Part shown: positions 1 to 6,624 of the stretch, piece after piece
Position numbering within the stretch: position 1 is the stretch's first letter
Layout of the letters: the number at the start of each line of letters is the position of its first letter
DNA from: JBKHJZ01 sp046537875
GTDB lineage: Bacteria > Actinomycetota > Acidimicrobiia > Acidimicrobiales > VFJN01
Direction of reading: 5' to 3'
NCBI GenBank assembly: GCA_046537875.1
Contig: JBKHJZ010000048.1
Coordinates: 1 to 18,717, forward strand
Length of the DNA stretch: 18,717 bases
Made by a program: the position numbers and the translations under genes
Notes under the pieces: model-generated
What the model was told of the DNA's origin: nothing
Databases searched by the model: none
Seen by the model: only the letters and a program-made list of their open reading frames with translations

Positions 1-1985
1 GCCCGGGTCCGGGCCTCGTCAAGCGCGGCGCCCGTGGCCCCGGTGGTGCTGGTGCCGACACGCCAGCCGTGGCGGCCGAACCGACCACCCTGCCTGGTCA
101 CCACGATGCCGTCGGGGTGCGCCAGCACGGCGTCGACGGCGGCGGCCCATCCCCCGTCCACCGCCACCGCGCCGCCCAGCAGCCCGTCGAGCAGCCGGTC
201 GAGCAGGCCGCCGACCTCCGGACGGCCGGGGCGGACGTGCGCGCGCACCGGCTCACCCACCGGGGGTGGCGTGCCAGCGGTGGGTGGTGCACCCAGGGCC
301 AGCACGGACGCGGCGATGTCGCCCTCGACGAGGACCTCGAGCGCCCGGCGTGCCGACGCGGGCGAGTCGGCCACGACTGCGTCCAGCGCCTCGCCGCAGG
401 CCGCCTCGACCGCGGCCTCCCAGCCCCGGTCGACGTCGATGATGTCGAGGAGCGTGCCGATGACGCCCTCCACGCCGGCGAGGCGCTCTGCCCCGGCGGC
501 CGACCGGGCGGCGTCGAGGGCCTCGGTCAGGGCGCTCACGCGGGCGTGCCAGGCGCTGCGCTCGGTCTCGGCGGCCTCGCGACGCTCCCCGGCGACCGTC
601 GCTGCGGACTCCGTGTCACGGAGCACCGCGTCGGCCGCCTCGAGGGCGGTCGCCAGCGCCGGCATCTCCTGCTCGGCGGCCGCCACCTGCGCGGCGGCCC
701 CGGCGGCCTCGCGCTCGAACCGCTCCACCTTCGCCCGCAGGTCGGCCACCCGCTTCCCGATCCGCGCGTGGTCGCGGGCCGTTCGGTCCAGGGATCCGCG
801 CAGGGCGCTGAGCTCTCCCCGGACCTCGGCCGCCCGTGCGGGGGGCGCCGGTGCCCCGCCCTCCGGCTCACGCTCGGCGCGCTCGCGCTCCCGGGCGAGC
901 TCGTGCTCGGCCTCGGCGAGCGCAGCATCCTCGGGGGCGAGGTGGCCGGCCTCTGCGTCGAGGCGCTCGATGTCGGCACGCAGGCTGGCCGCGTCGGCCT
1001 CGAGGCTCGCGATCACGCCCTGGTCGATCGACGCGCTCCGCTCACGGGCCACGCCACGACGCCGCTCCGCCAGCACGTTGAGCTGGCCGCGGGCCTTCTC
1101 GCGCAGCGACTCGGCGCGCCGGAGGGCGTCGCCGACCTCGCTCCCGCCGAGCGACGCGAGCTCGGCCTCGCTGGCGTGGACCGCCGTGTCGAGCTCGGTG
1201 AGGCGCTGCTTGAGCAGCGTCTCCTCGTTGCGGGCCTCGGCCAACGCAGCCGTGCTCTCGCCCAGCCGGCGCTTCAGGGTCGCCAGCTCGCGCCCGGCCA
1301 CGTGCACCTGGAGCGCGCGAAGCTCCGCGAGCAGGTCGCCCTGGCGGCGGGCGGCCTCGGCCTGACGCTCGAGCGGCCGGAGCTGGCGCCGCACCTCCCG
1401 CAGCAGGTCGGTGAGCCGCATGAGGTTGGCCTCCGTGGACGCCAGCCGTCGCTCGGCGCGCTCCTTGCGCTTGCGGTGCTTCAGGATGCCGGCGGCCTCC
1501 TCGACGATCAGGCGCCGGTCCTCGGGTCGGGCGTTGAGCACCGCGTCGATCTGGCCCTGGCCCACGATCACGTGCTGCTGGCGGCCGACGCCGGTGTCCG
1601 ACAGCAGCTCGTGGATGTCGAGCAGCCGGCACGGCACCCCGTTGATCGCGTACTCGCTGTCACCCGCCCGCCAGAGCGTGCGCGTGATGGTCACCTCGGA
1701 GAACTCGATCGGGAGCAGCCCCGCGCTGTTGTCGATGGTGATCGACACCTCGGCCCGACCGAGCGGGGGCCGGTCGCTCGTCCCGGCGAAGATCACGTCC
1801 TCCATCCGCTGGCTCCGCACCGCGGACGGCGCCTGGGCCCCGAGGACCCAGCCGATGGCGTCCACCACGTTCGACTTGCCCGAGCCGTTGGGGCCCACCA
1901 CCACGGTGACCCCGGGCTGGAGCTCGAGCATCGTGGTCTCGGCGAACGACTTGAAGCCCTTCAGGGTCAACGCCTTGAGGAACAT
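1..1985 (-). CDS. smc: Chromosome segregation ATPase SMC (N-terminal ~661 residues, cut by window edge)
   Basis: SMC is the core ATPase of the bacterial condensin that organises and segregates the chromosome with ScpA/ScpB. The visible part starts MFLKALTLKGFKSF, has a Walker A at residues 31-38 (GPNGSGKS), the conserved stretch ending GQGQID and EEAAGI around residues 145-170, then a long Arg/Glu/Ala-rich coiled-coil arm (about 175-500). A hinge domain follows (about 505-640, starting VIGTLLDIIDV and ending near GWRVG). The second coiled coil and the C-terminal ATPase half lie beyond base 1. The frame stays open to the left edge, so this is truncation by the window and not a broken gene. The ATG at 1983-1985 has no Shine-Dalgarno but sits exactly 7 nt after a TAGCCT -10 box, suggesting a leaderless mRNA. 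It lies 91 nt downstream of mutM. In relatives ftsY usually follows smc. Confidence 0.97.
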   Translation of the reverse strand, partial: MFLKALTLKGFKSFAETTMLELQPGVTVVVGPNGSGKSNVVDAIGWVLGAQAPSAVRSQRMEDVIFAGTSDRPPLGRAEVSITIDNSAGLLPIEFSEVTITRTLWRAGDSEYAINGVPCRLLDIHELLSDTGVGRQQHVIVGQGQIDAVLNARPEDRRLIVEEAAGILKHRKRKERAERRLASTEANLMRLTDLLREVRRQLRPLERQAEAARRQGDLLAELRALQVHVAGRELATLKRRLGESTAALAEARNEETLLKQRLTELDTAVHASEAELASLGGSEVGDALRRAESLREKARGQLNVLAERRRGVARERSASIDQGVIASLEADAASLRADIERLDAEAGHLAPEDAALAEAEHELARERERAEREPEGGAPAPPARAAEVRGELSALRGSLDRTARDHARIGKRVADLRAKVERFEREAAGAAAQVAAAEQEMPALATALEAADAVLRDTESAATVAGERREAAETERSAWHARVSALTEALDAARSAAGAERLAGVEGVIGTLLDIIDVDRGWEAAVEAACGEALDAVVADSPASARRALEVLVEGDIAASVLALGAPPTAGTPPPVGEPVRAHVRPGRPEVGGLLDRLLDGLLGGAVAVDGGWAAAVDAVLAHPDGIVVTRQGGRFGRHGWRVGTSTTGATGAALDEARTR

Positions 1986-1992
1986 CGTGACG

Positions 1993-1998
1993 AGGCTA
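1993..1998 (-). promoter_or_regulatory. -10 box of a leaderless smc promoter
   Basis: On the minus strand TAGCCT is followed by 7 nt (CGTCACG) and then the smc ATG. This is the TANNNT-N7-start spacing that places the transcription start at the start codon. No Shine-Dalgarno is present and no good -35 is seen. A second TAAGAT at 2025-2030 could act as an upstream -10. Confidence 0.6.
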
Positions 1999-2033
1999 CG
2001 CCGATCCTGAGGTCACGGAGTGGGATCTTACGT

Positions 2034-2046
2034 CCACGGGCCGTGG
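2034..2046 (-). terminator. Small hairpin between mutM and smc
   Basis: CCACG and CGTGG arms flank a 3-nt loop in the 91-nt gap after the mutM stop. The stem is 5 bp with no T-run, so it is at best a weak terminator. It lies just upstream of the putative smc -10 boxes. Confidence 0.25.
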
Positions 2047-2076
2047 CGAAGCAGCGCCGGGATCGCGGTCGGGACC

Positions 2077-2916
2077 TCAGACCTGGCAGGCCGGACAGAA
2101 GTAGGTGACCCGGCCACCGCTGCGCTGCTTGGCGATCGTGCCCCGGCACCGCCGGCACGGCTGGCCGTCGCGTCCCCACACCGAGAGCTCGTTCTGATAG
2201 CCGCCGGGGCGGCCATGGATGTCGACGAAGGGATGCCCGCCGGTCGACGTGCCGCGGTGCTTGGTCGCCTCGTGCAGGATCTCGACGAGCGAGCGGTAGA
2301 GGCGGCGGATCTCCATGGTGGTGAGGGTGTCCACCTGCCGGTCGGGGCGGAGCCCGGCGTCGTAGAGGATCTCGTCCGCGTAGAGCCCCCCGAGGCCCAC
2401 CACGAAGGTCTGGTCGAGCAGCACCGGCTTCAGCTTGTCGTTGCGCCTCGCCACCAGGGCCTGCGCGAACGCGGTCCACGACACGGGGGCGGCGACCGGG
2501 TCGAGCCCGAGCTCGGCGAGTGCCGGCATCTCCTCGGTGAGCAGCTCCGGGGTGACCACGAAGGCCTCGGCACGTGCCTCCGGATCGATCAACCGCAGCT
2601 GGCCTCCCTGGGTGAACGTGACCACGACCGCCAACCCGTCCGGAACCTCGTCCCGGGGGGCGGCCCGCACCACCCTCCCGGTCTCGCCGACGTCGATCAC
2701 CAGCAGCTCACCCGAGTCGAGCGCGACGGTGAGGACCGACCCGCGCCGATCGGCGCTCTTGAACTTGGTGCCCTCGAGCCGCGACTGGAACGCCTTGCGG
2801 GTGCCGTTGCGGTGCGCCACCTTGGCGATCGGCACCTCGACCGACTTCACCCGGCGCCCCACGGTCTCGCGCTCGAGCCCGCGCTTGACGGTCTCGATCT
2901 CGGGCAGCTCAGGCAT
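2077..2916 (-). CDS. mutM: Fpg/MutM-family DNA glycosylase, divergent
   Basis: This is a bifunctional base-excision repair glycosylase/AP lyase family (8-oxoguanine and other oxidised bases), 279 aa. The start MPELPE at 2914-2916 is chosen because Pro2 is the catalytic nucleophile and Glu3 is essential; the ATG three codons upstream (2923-2925) would bury it. The C-terminus carries the family zinc finger (Cys254, Cys257, Cys274, Cys277, with Arg269 in its loop). Two usually invariant residues differ. The Lys57 equivalent in the RRGK motif is Ser60 (RRGS), and the Asn168 equivalent in the GVGNIYA motif is Gly177 (GLGGLYA). The GMSG loop also reads GETG. It is therefore a clear family member, but its substrate range may differ from E. 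coli Fpg. The gene overlaps the rnc stop by 8 nt (ATGCCTGA), implying translational coupling. Confidence 0.93.
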   Translation of the reverse strand: MPELPEIETVKRGLERETVGRRVKSVEVPIAKVAHRNGTRKAFQSRLEGTKFKSADRRGSVLTVALDSGELLVIDVGETGRVVRAAPRDEVPDGLAVVVTFTQGGQLRLIDPEARAEAFVVTPELLTEEMPALAELGLDPVAAPVSWTAFAQALVARRNDKLKPVLLDQTFVVGLGGLYADEILYDAGLRPDRQVDTLTTMEIRRLYRSLVEILHEATKHRGTSTGGHPFVDIHGRPGGYQNELSVWGRDGQPCRRCRGTIAKQRSGGRVTYFCPACQV

Positions 2917-3628
2917 GCTCGACATCCCCCAGCTCGGCCATCAGCGAGGTGTACGCGTCGCGGGCCGCCACCTGCTCGGCCTGCTTCTTCGACCGGCCCT
3001 CACCGACGCCGCGGATCACGCCCCCCACGGCGACGGTCACGTGGAAGCGACGGGCGTGGTCGGGGCCCTCGGCCACGGTGTCGTAGCGGGGTGCCTCGTC
3101 GAAGTGTCGCGCCGCCATCTCCTGCAGGCGGCTCTTGAAGTCCTGTCCGCCGGGACCGCCGGCATGCGCCTCGGCCACCCGGCTGCCGAGCAGTCGCATC
3201 ACCAGTGCCTGTGCCTCCTCCATGCCCGCCGACAGGTACACGGACCCGAGCACCGCCTCGAGCGCGTCGGCCAGGATCGAGGGCTTCTCCCGCCCCCCGG
3301 ACTGCTCCTCCCCCTTGCCCAGCAGCAGGTGCTCACCGAGATCGAGCTCGTCGGCCACCTCGGCGAGCGTGACTGCGTTCACGACCGCCTTGCGGACATC
3401 GGTGAGCTCCCCCTCGCTGAGCGTGGGATAGGCGTGAAAGGCGTGATCGGTGATGATCACGCCGAGCACCGCATCGCCCAGGAACTCCAGCCGCTCGTTC
3501 GAGTCGTGCCCCGGGTTCTCGGCGCACCACGACCTGTGAACGAGCGCGTCACCCAGCACCTCAGGGTTCTCGAGATGGACGCCGAGGTGCTCAGCCAGTT
3601 CGCGGAGCCGTGGTAGGGGAAGGGAGAT
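2909..3628 (-). CDS. rnc: Ribonuclease III, probable AUC start
   Basis: RNase III is the double-strand-specific endoribonuclease that processes rRNA precursors and structured mRNAs. The endonuclease domain shows HRSW, the signature NERLEFLGDAVL (Glu45, Glu48, Asp52 counted from the AUC start) and DALEAVLG (Asp121, Glu124), so the metal-binding acidic residues are present. A C-terminal dsRNA-binding domain covers about residues 163-232. The first canonical start is GTG at 3557-3559, but the frame encodes a normal RNase III N-terminus upstream of it (ELAEHLGVHLENPEV). No ATG, GTG or TTG exists between that GTG and the acpP stop at 3638-3640. I place the start at ATC 3626-3628, 6 nt after the Shine-Dalgarno-like AGGGA; this gives 239 aa, a normal length. 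GTG 3559 (216 aa) is the conventional alternative. It follows acpP in the same frame. Confidence 0.93.
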   Translation of the reverse strand: MSLPLPRLRELAEHLGVHLENPEVLGDALVHRSWCAENPGHDSNERLEFLGDAVLGVIITDHAFHAYPTLSEGELTDVRKAVVNAVTLAEVADELDLGEHLLLGKGEEQSGGREKPSILADALEAVLGSVYLSAGMEEAQALVMRLLGSRVAEAHAGGPGGQDFKSRLQEMAARHFDEAPRYDTVAEGPDHARRFHVTVAVGGVIRGVGEGRSKKQAEQVAARDAYTSLMAELGDVEHA

Positions 3629-3637
3629 CGTCGTTCC

Positions 3638-3925
3638 CTAGAGCCGGGCGAGGACGTAGTCGACGGCGTCACGCACGGTCTTGATGTCCTCGAGATCCTC
3701 GTCCTCGATGCGGAACCCGACGCTGCGCTCGCCCAGCTCCTCCTCGAGCGCCTCTGCCAGCTCGATCAGGGCGAGGGAGTCGGCATCGAGGTCGTCGCTG
3801 AACGAGTCGCCCTCGTTGATGCTGGACGGCTCGACCTCCAGGATGTCGGCCAGCCGGTCGCGGATGAGATCGACGACCTGCTGGCGATCGAGGGGACTGC
3901 GCTCGACATGGGTCTCAGCGGGCAC
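3638..3925 (-). CDS. acpP: Acyl carrier protein
   Basis: This 95-aa acidic carrier protein holds growing acyl chains on a 4'-phosphopantetheine arm for fatty-acid synthesis. The attachment serine is Ser50 in the motif DLDADSLAL, where Asp replaces the Gly of the classical DLGADSL; the third helix ends EEELGERSVGFRIEDED, a few residues longer than in E. coli ACP. The start is GTG 3923-3925, preceded by AGGAG with a 9-nt gap. It stands between plsX (upstream) and rnc (downstream), an arrangement seen in many bacteria that links phospholipid synthesis genes to rnc. The upstream gap holds a hairpin and a TAGACT -10 box, so it probably has its own promoter. Its stop codon is in the same frame as rnc. 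Confidence 0.93.
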   Translation of the reverse strand: MPAETHVERSPLDRQQVVDLIRDRLADILEVEPSSINEGDSFSDDLDADSLALIELAEALEEELGERSVGFRIEDEDLEDIKTVRDAVDYVLARL

Positions 3926-3961
3926 GCTCTTGCACTCCTGTGTCGGTCCTGGTCGGCGGCG

Positions 3962-3967
3962 AGTCTA
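3962..3967 (-). promoter_or_regulatory. -10 box of acpP promoter
   Basis: TAGACT on the minus strand lies 36 nt before the acpP GTG and gives a leader of about 30 nt containing AGGAG. It stands in a locally AT-richer stretch. No convincing -35 was found at 16-18 nt. Confidence 0.45.
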
Positions 3968-4003
3968 CTGGGCACGGATTTTGTGCGCTTGTGAAGCTTT
4001 CCG

Positions 4004-4024
4004 GCCGCCGAGCGGGACGGCGGC
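4004..4024 (-). terminator. Hairpin between plsX and acpP
   Basis: GCCGCC (4004-4009) and GGCGGC (4019-4024) form a perfect 6-bp GC stem with a 9-nt loop, starting 14 nt after the plsX stop. There is no T-run. It could partly terminate the plsX transcript ahead of the acpP promoter. Confidence 0.35.
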
Positions 4025-4037
4025 ACGATAGCCCAGG

Positions 4038-5030
4038 TCAGCCGCCCGCGATCACCGCGCGGAGGCGGTCGACGATGCCGGCCTCCACCATCTCGGCCGC
4101 CACCCGGGTGGCGTTCACGACGGCTGTGGCCGACGACGAGCCGTGGCTGATGATGCACACGCCGTTGACGCCGAGGAGCATCGCGCCCCCGTGGGTGTCG
4201 GGGTCGAGCGTGGCGTAGAGGGGCAGGAGGGCGTTCACCGCCGGCTCCGCGACGTCGCTGGCCCCGAGGGCGTCGAGGACCGCCCGCACCAGCGTCCGCA
4301 TGCCCCCCTCCAGCGTCTTGAGCGCCACGTTCCCGGTGAAGCCGTCGGTCACCACGACGTCGACGTCGGACGTCATGATGTCGCGCCCCTCGACGTTGCC
4401 CACGAAGGCCCCGCCGGTCCCCCCGAACGCCCCGGTGCCCGCCGAGGTCAGGAGGGCGTGTGCCTCCCTCACCAGCGGCGTTCCCTTCGAGGCCTCCTCG
4501 CCGATCGAGAGCAGTCCGACGCGGGGCCTGGCGACCCCGTAGCGCTCCGCCGCGAGCACCGCACCCATCTGGGCGAACTGCACGAGCCACTGCGGCTGGC
4601 ACTCGGCGTTCGCGCCGGCGTCGAGCAGCACGGTCGGCGTTGCGCCGGGCACGGGGATCGGCGTGGCGATGGCCGGGCGGGCGACACCCTTGATCCGCCC
4701 CATCCGCAACAGGGCGGACGCCATGGTCGCTCCGGTGTTGCCTGCCGACACCATGGCCGACGCCTTCCCGTCGCGGACCGCCTCGGCGGCACGCACGAGC
4801 GACGAGTCCTTCATCGTGCGGACGCTCACCCCCGGGTCGGCGTCCATCGCGATCGCCTCGGACGCCGCGATGAGCTCGACATCGCCCCGCAGGGGATCGA
4901 CGTCGTCGGGCCGCCCCACCAGCACCACCGGGACCCCCAGCTCGGTGACCACCCGCTGCGCGCCCTCCACGATGGCGCCCGGGGCGTTGTCGCCGCCCAT
5001 GGCATCGACGGCGATGGGAAGCGTCGTCAT
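4038..5030 (-). CDS. plsX: Phosphate acyltransferase PlsX
   Basis: PlsX converts acyl-ACP and phosphate to acyl-phosphate, the donor used by PlsY for glycerol-3-phosphate acylation in phospholipid synthesis. It is a peripheral membrane enzyme. The 330-aa protein has the family N-terminus (IAVDAMGGDNAP, residues 6-17) and the conserved segments SAGNTGA, GEEASKGTPL and VVVTDGFTGNVALKTLEG; the length is typical. The start ATG 5028-5030 gives the normal N-terminus but lacks an obvious Shine-Dalgarno. It lies 46 nt after rpmF, and the pair is probably cotranscribed from the rpmF promoter. Its partner substrate gene acpP follows. The window also encodes a FakA-type kinase, whose system makes the same acyl-phosphate from free fatty acids. 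Confidence 0.96.
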   Translation of the reverse strand: MTTLPIAVDAMGGDNAPGAIVEGAQRVVTELGVPVVLVGRPDDVDPLRGDVELIAASEAIAMDADPGVSVRTMKDSSLVRAAEAVRDGKASAMVSAGNTGATMASALLRMGRIKGVARPAIATPIPVPGATPTVLLDAGANAECQPQWLVQFAQMGAVLAAERYGVARPRVGLLSIGEEASKGTPLVREAHALLTSAGTGAFGGTGGAFVGNVEGRDIMTSDVDVVVTDGFTGNVALKTLEGGMRTLVRAVLDALGASDVAEPAVNALLPLYATLDPDTHGGAMLLGVNGVCIISHGSSSATAVVNATRVAAEMVEAGIVDRLRAVIAGG

Positions 5031-5076
5031 CGGGAGCGCGCGTGCACGGCCGGGGAGTGCCTCGAGGGCGGGCCGG

Positions 5077-5256
5077 TCAGTCGACCTCGATCGCGACGCG
5101 CCCGCGATACCAACCGCAGTTGCCGCAGACGACGTGCGGCCGCTTGGCCGCCGAGCAACGGGGGCAACGGCTGCGCGGCGGGCGGTCGAGGCGCCACGCG
5201 CTCGCCCGGCGGCTGCGACTCTTGGCCTTGGAGGTCTTCTTCTTGGGAACGGCCAT
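5077..5256 (-). CDS. rpmF: Large ribosomal subunit protein bL32
   Basis: This 59-aa basic protein of the 50S subunit begins MAVPKKKTSKAKSRSRRA, the standard L32 N-terminus. It keeps a zinc-binding set of four cysteines (Cys31, Cys34, Cys44, Cys47), so it is the zinc-containing (C+) form. The ATG 5254-5256 is preceded by AGGAA with 7 nt spacing. The DUF177 gene upstream is its usual partner in bacteria. A 161-nt gap containing a 9-bp hairpin and a TAGCCT -10 box separates them, suggesting a separate rpmF transcript that continues into plsX. Confidence 0.95.
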   Translation of the reverse strand: MAVPKKKTSKAKSRSRRASAWRLDRPPRSRCPRCSAAKRPHVVCGNCGWYRGRVAIEVD

Positions 5257-5306
5257 CGAAGGTTCCTGGAAGCTCGAGGAGGTCGCCCGGCGGGCGCAAG
5301 AGGGAG

Positions 5307-5312
5307 AGGCTA
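5307..5312 (-). promoter_or_regulatory. -10 box of rpmF promoter
   Basis: TAGCCT on the minus strand lies 50 nt upstream of the rpmF ATG, leaving a leader of roughly 45 nt with AGGAA as ribosome binding site. No clear -35 is visible. Confidence 0.4.
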
Positions 5313-5387
5313 GCGGGGCGGCGACGCGACCGTCGAGCCGGGCCCGGAGCGGACCCCGGGCGATCGGGACCCCCCGGCGAGGGGACG

Positions 5388-5415
5388 CCGGCCGGCGATC
5401 GGTCGGGCCGGCCGG
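5388..5415 (-). terminator. 9-bp hairpin just after the DUF177 stop
   Basis: CCGGCCGGC (5388-5396) and GCCGGCCGG (5407-5415) form a perfect 9-bp stem with a 10-nt loop, beginning 2 nt after the DUF177 stop codon. No T-run follows, as is common for actinobacterial terminators. The arms are themselves palindromic, and CGGCCGG repeats also occur at 5463-5473 inside the gene, so folding could be more complex. Confidence 0.5.
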
Positions 5416-5417
5416 GG

Positions 5418-5960
5418 TCAGCGATCGAACCGGAGCGCGTCGAGCGCGGCCCAGCGGGGATCGGCCGGCCGGCCGTCGCCCTCGGACGGCTCCCCGTCGC
5501 CCTCGGCCGCTCCGCCGGGCGCCTCGGCGCCCCCGGGCACCACCGGGTGGCCCTCGGGATCGGGCCCGGCACACGCGTCGTCGCACAGCGGCGCGATCGG
5601 CAGCGCGAGGGCCAACGCCTCGCGCAGCGCCGGCCTGAGATCGAGCACGTCACGGCCGAGCGGGTACGTCTCCCCCTCCACCGGATCCGGCTCGAACACC
5701 TCGTGCAGGTCCACGGTCACCGGACCACCCGCCGGTCCGAGGCACCGGCGGCACTCGCCGGTCCACCGCCCGGTGGCGGTGCCGGTGACCGTCACCACCG
5801 AGCCCTGGGCCTCGAGAGTCACATCGGCCCGCACCTCGTCGGGCACGAGCCGGGCGGTCGACAGCCCGACATCCGGCAGGGAGCCGACCAGGGTGACCTC
5901 ACGGCGGGCACCCCGGTGACGGAGGAGCTCGGCGATGGGCACGACGAACGGCTCGCGCAC
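5418..5960 (-). CDS. DUF177/YceD-family protein upstream of rpmF
   Basis: This 180-aa protein belongs to the YceD/DUF177 family, which is linked to 23S rRNA or large-subunit maturation in bacteria and plastids and is nearly always encoded beside rpmF. The core shows the family's cysteine pairs (GECRRCLGP and LCDDACAG) and ends in the typical DPRWAALDALRF. Between them is a Gly/Glu/Pro-rich linker of about 30 residues that is probably disordered. The start is GTG 5958-5960 (MREPFVVPIAELL), which lacks a Shine-Dalgarno but sits exactly 7 nt after TAGGGT. That hexamer begins with the TAG stop of the SepIVA-like gene, so a leaderless promoter overlaps the end of the upstream gene. Confidence 0.85.
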   Translation of the reverse strand: MREPFVVPIAELLRHRGARREVTLVGSLPDVGLSTARLVPDEVRADVTLEAQGSVVTVTGTATGRWTGECRRCLGPAGGPVTVDLHEVFEPDPVEGETYPLGRDVLDLRPALREALALALPIAPLCDDACAGPDPEGHPVVPGGAEAPGGAAEGDGEPSEGDGRPADPRWAALDALRFDR

Positions 5961-5967
5961 GCGTCCG

Positions 5968-5973
5968 ACCCTA
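5968..5973 (-). promoter_or_regulatory. -10 box of DUF177 gene, overlapping an upstream stop codon
   Basis: TAGGGT is followed by 7 nt (CGGACGC) and GTG on the minus strand, the leaderless layout. Its first three bases are the stop codon of the coiled-coil gene upstream. Confidence 0.55.
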
Positions 5974-6624
5974 GGCCCGGTCCTGGTCGAACACCGACGC
6001 GCTCCCCCCGTCATCCACCACGTCGACCGTGGCGGTCTTGCCCTCACCGGTGTCGTCGTGCCCGGTCACGTGGCCGGTGAGGTCGGCCACGTGACCAGCC
6101 GGTCGGCCGTCGCTCACGGGACCGCGGAGCTTGGCCCGACCGGCCGCCACCACGCCCATGGTGCGCTCGAGCACCGTCTCGAACTGGGCGAGACGCTGAT
6201 CGCAGAAGTCGTCGGCCTCGTTGCGCAGGCGGCTGGCCTCGGACCTCGCCTGCTCGACGAGGCGGCGGGCCTTGGCGTCGGCGGCCTTCATCACCTCCGA
6301 GCGCTGCACCATCCGCTCGGCCTGACCCCGGGCCGCGGCGAGGATGTCGTCGGCCTCCCGCTGGGTGCGGGCGAGGAACTCGTCGCGGTCCTTCAGCAGC
6401 CAGCGCGCCGCGCGAACCTCGTCGGGCAGGCGCTCGATCGCCTGGTCGAGCATCTCGAGCACCTCGTCACGATCGACCTTCACCTGCGTGGAGAGCGGCG
6501 CGGGCCGTGCCCCCTCGATGACGTCGCGCACCCGACGCAGGATGGCCTCGACATCGGCGCCCGGCGCCCGCTGCGCCACCCGCGCGTCGAAGCTGTGCTC
6601 GAAGGAGTGATCGTCGTCGTTCAC
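5971..6624 (-). CDS. SepIVA/DivIVA-like coiled-coil protein
   Basis: This 217-aa charged protein is dominated by a predicted coiled coil (about residues 70-165, rich in Arg, Glu and Ala, e.g. LARTQREADDILAAARGQAE). An N-terminal acidic segment precedes it and a Gly/Asp/Thr-rich tail, probably disordered, follows (GHVADLTGHVTGH repeats). By position between coaD and DUF177 and by overall make-up it matches the mycobacterial cell-division factor SepIVA (Rv2927c); automated annotation may instead call it an ATP synthase B-like or DivIVA protein. The proposed role in septation or cell-wall synthesis is inferred, not shown by a catalytic motif. The start is GTG 6622-6624, with GAGAGG 8 nt upstream. 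It overlaps the coaD stop by 4 nt (GTGA), implying coupling. The 3' end contains a perfect 13-bp inverted repeat. Confidence 0.75.
   Translation of the reverse strand: MNDDDHSFEHSFDARVAQRAPGADVEAILRRVRDVIEGARPAPLSTQVKVDRDEVLEMLDQAIERLPDEVRAARWLLKDRDEFLARTQREADDILAAARGQAERMVQRSEVMKAADAKARRLVEQARSEASRLRNEADDFCDQRLAQFETVLERTMGVVAAGRAKLRGPVSDGRPAGHVADLTGHVTGHDDTGEGKTATVDVVDDGGSASVFDQDRA
6064..6096. repeat. Perfect 13-bp inverted repeat inside the SepIVA-like gene
   Basis: GGTCACGTGGCCG (6064-6076) is the exact reverse complement of CGGCCACGTGACC (6084-6096), with a 7-nt loop. Each arm also contains the palindrome CACGTG. It lies within the disordered-tail codons, about 90 nt before the stop codon. 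Confidence 0.85.

Noticed and set aside
34..2108. Long plus-strand open frames of 440-680 codons opposite smc
   Set aside because: They are antisense shadows of a GC-rich gene, with Arg/Ser/Ala-rich low-complexity translations and no family motif; the smc reading on the minus strand has clear ATPase and hinge motifs.
5418..6047. Upstream start (209 aa) for the DUF177 protein
   Set aside because: The extra 29 residues are antisense-like Arg/Trp-rich sequence overlapping the SepIVA-like gene; GTG 5958-5960 matches the family start and the leaderless -10 spacing.
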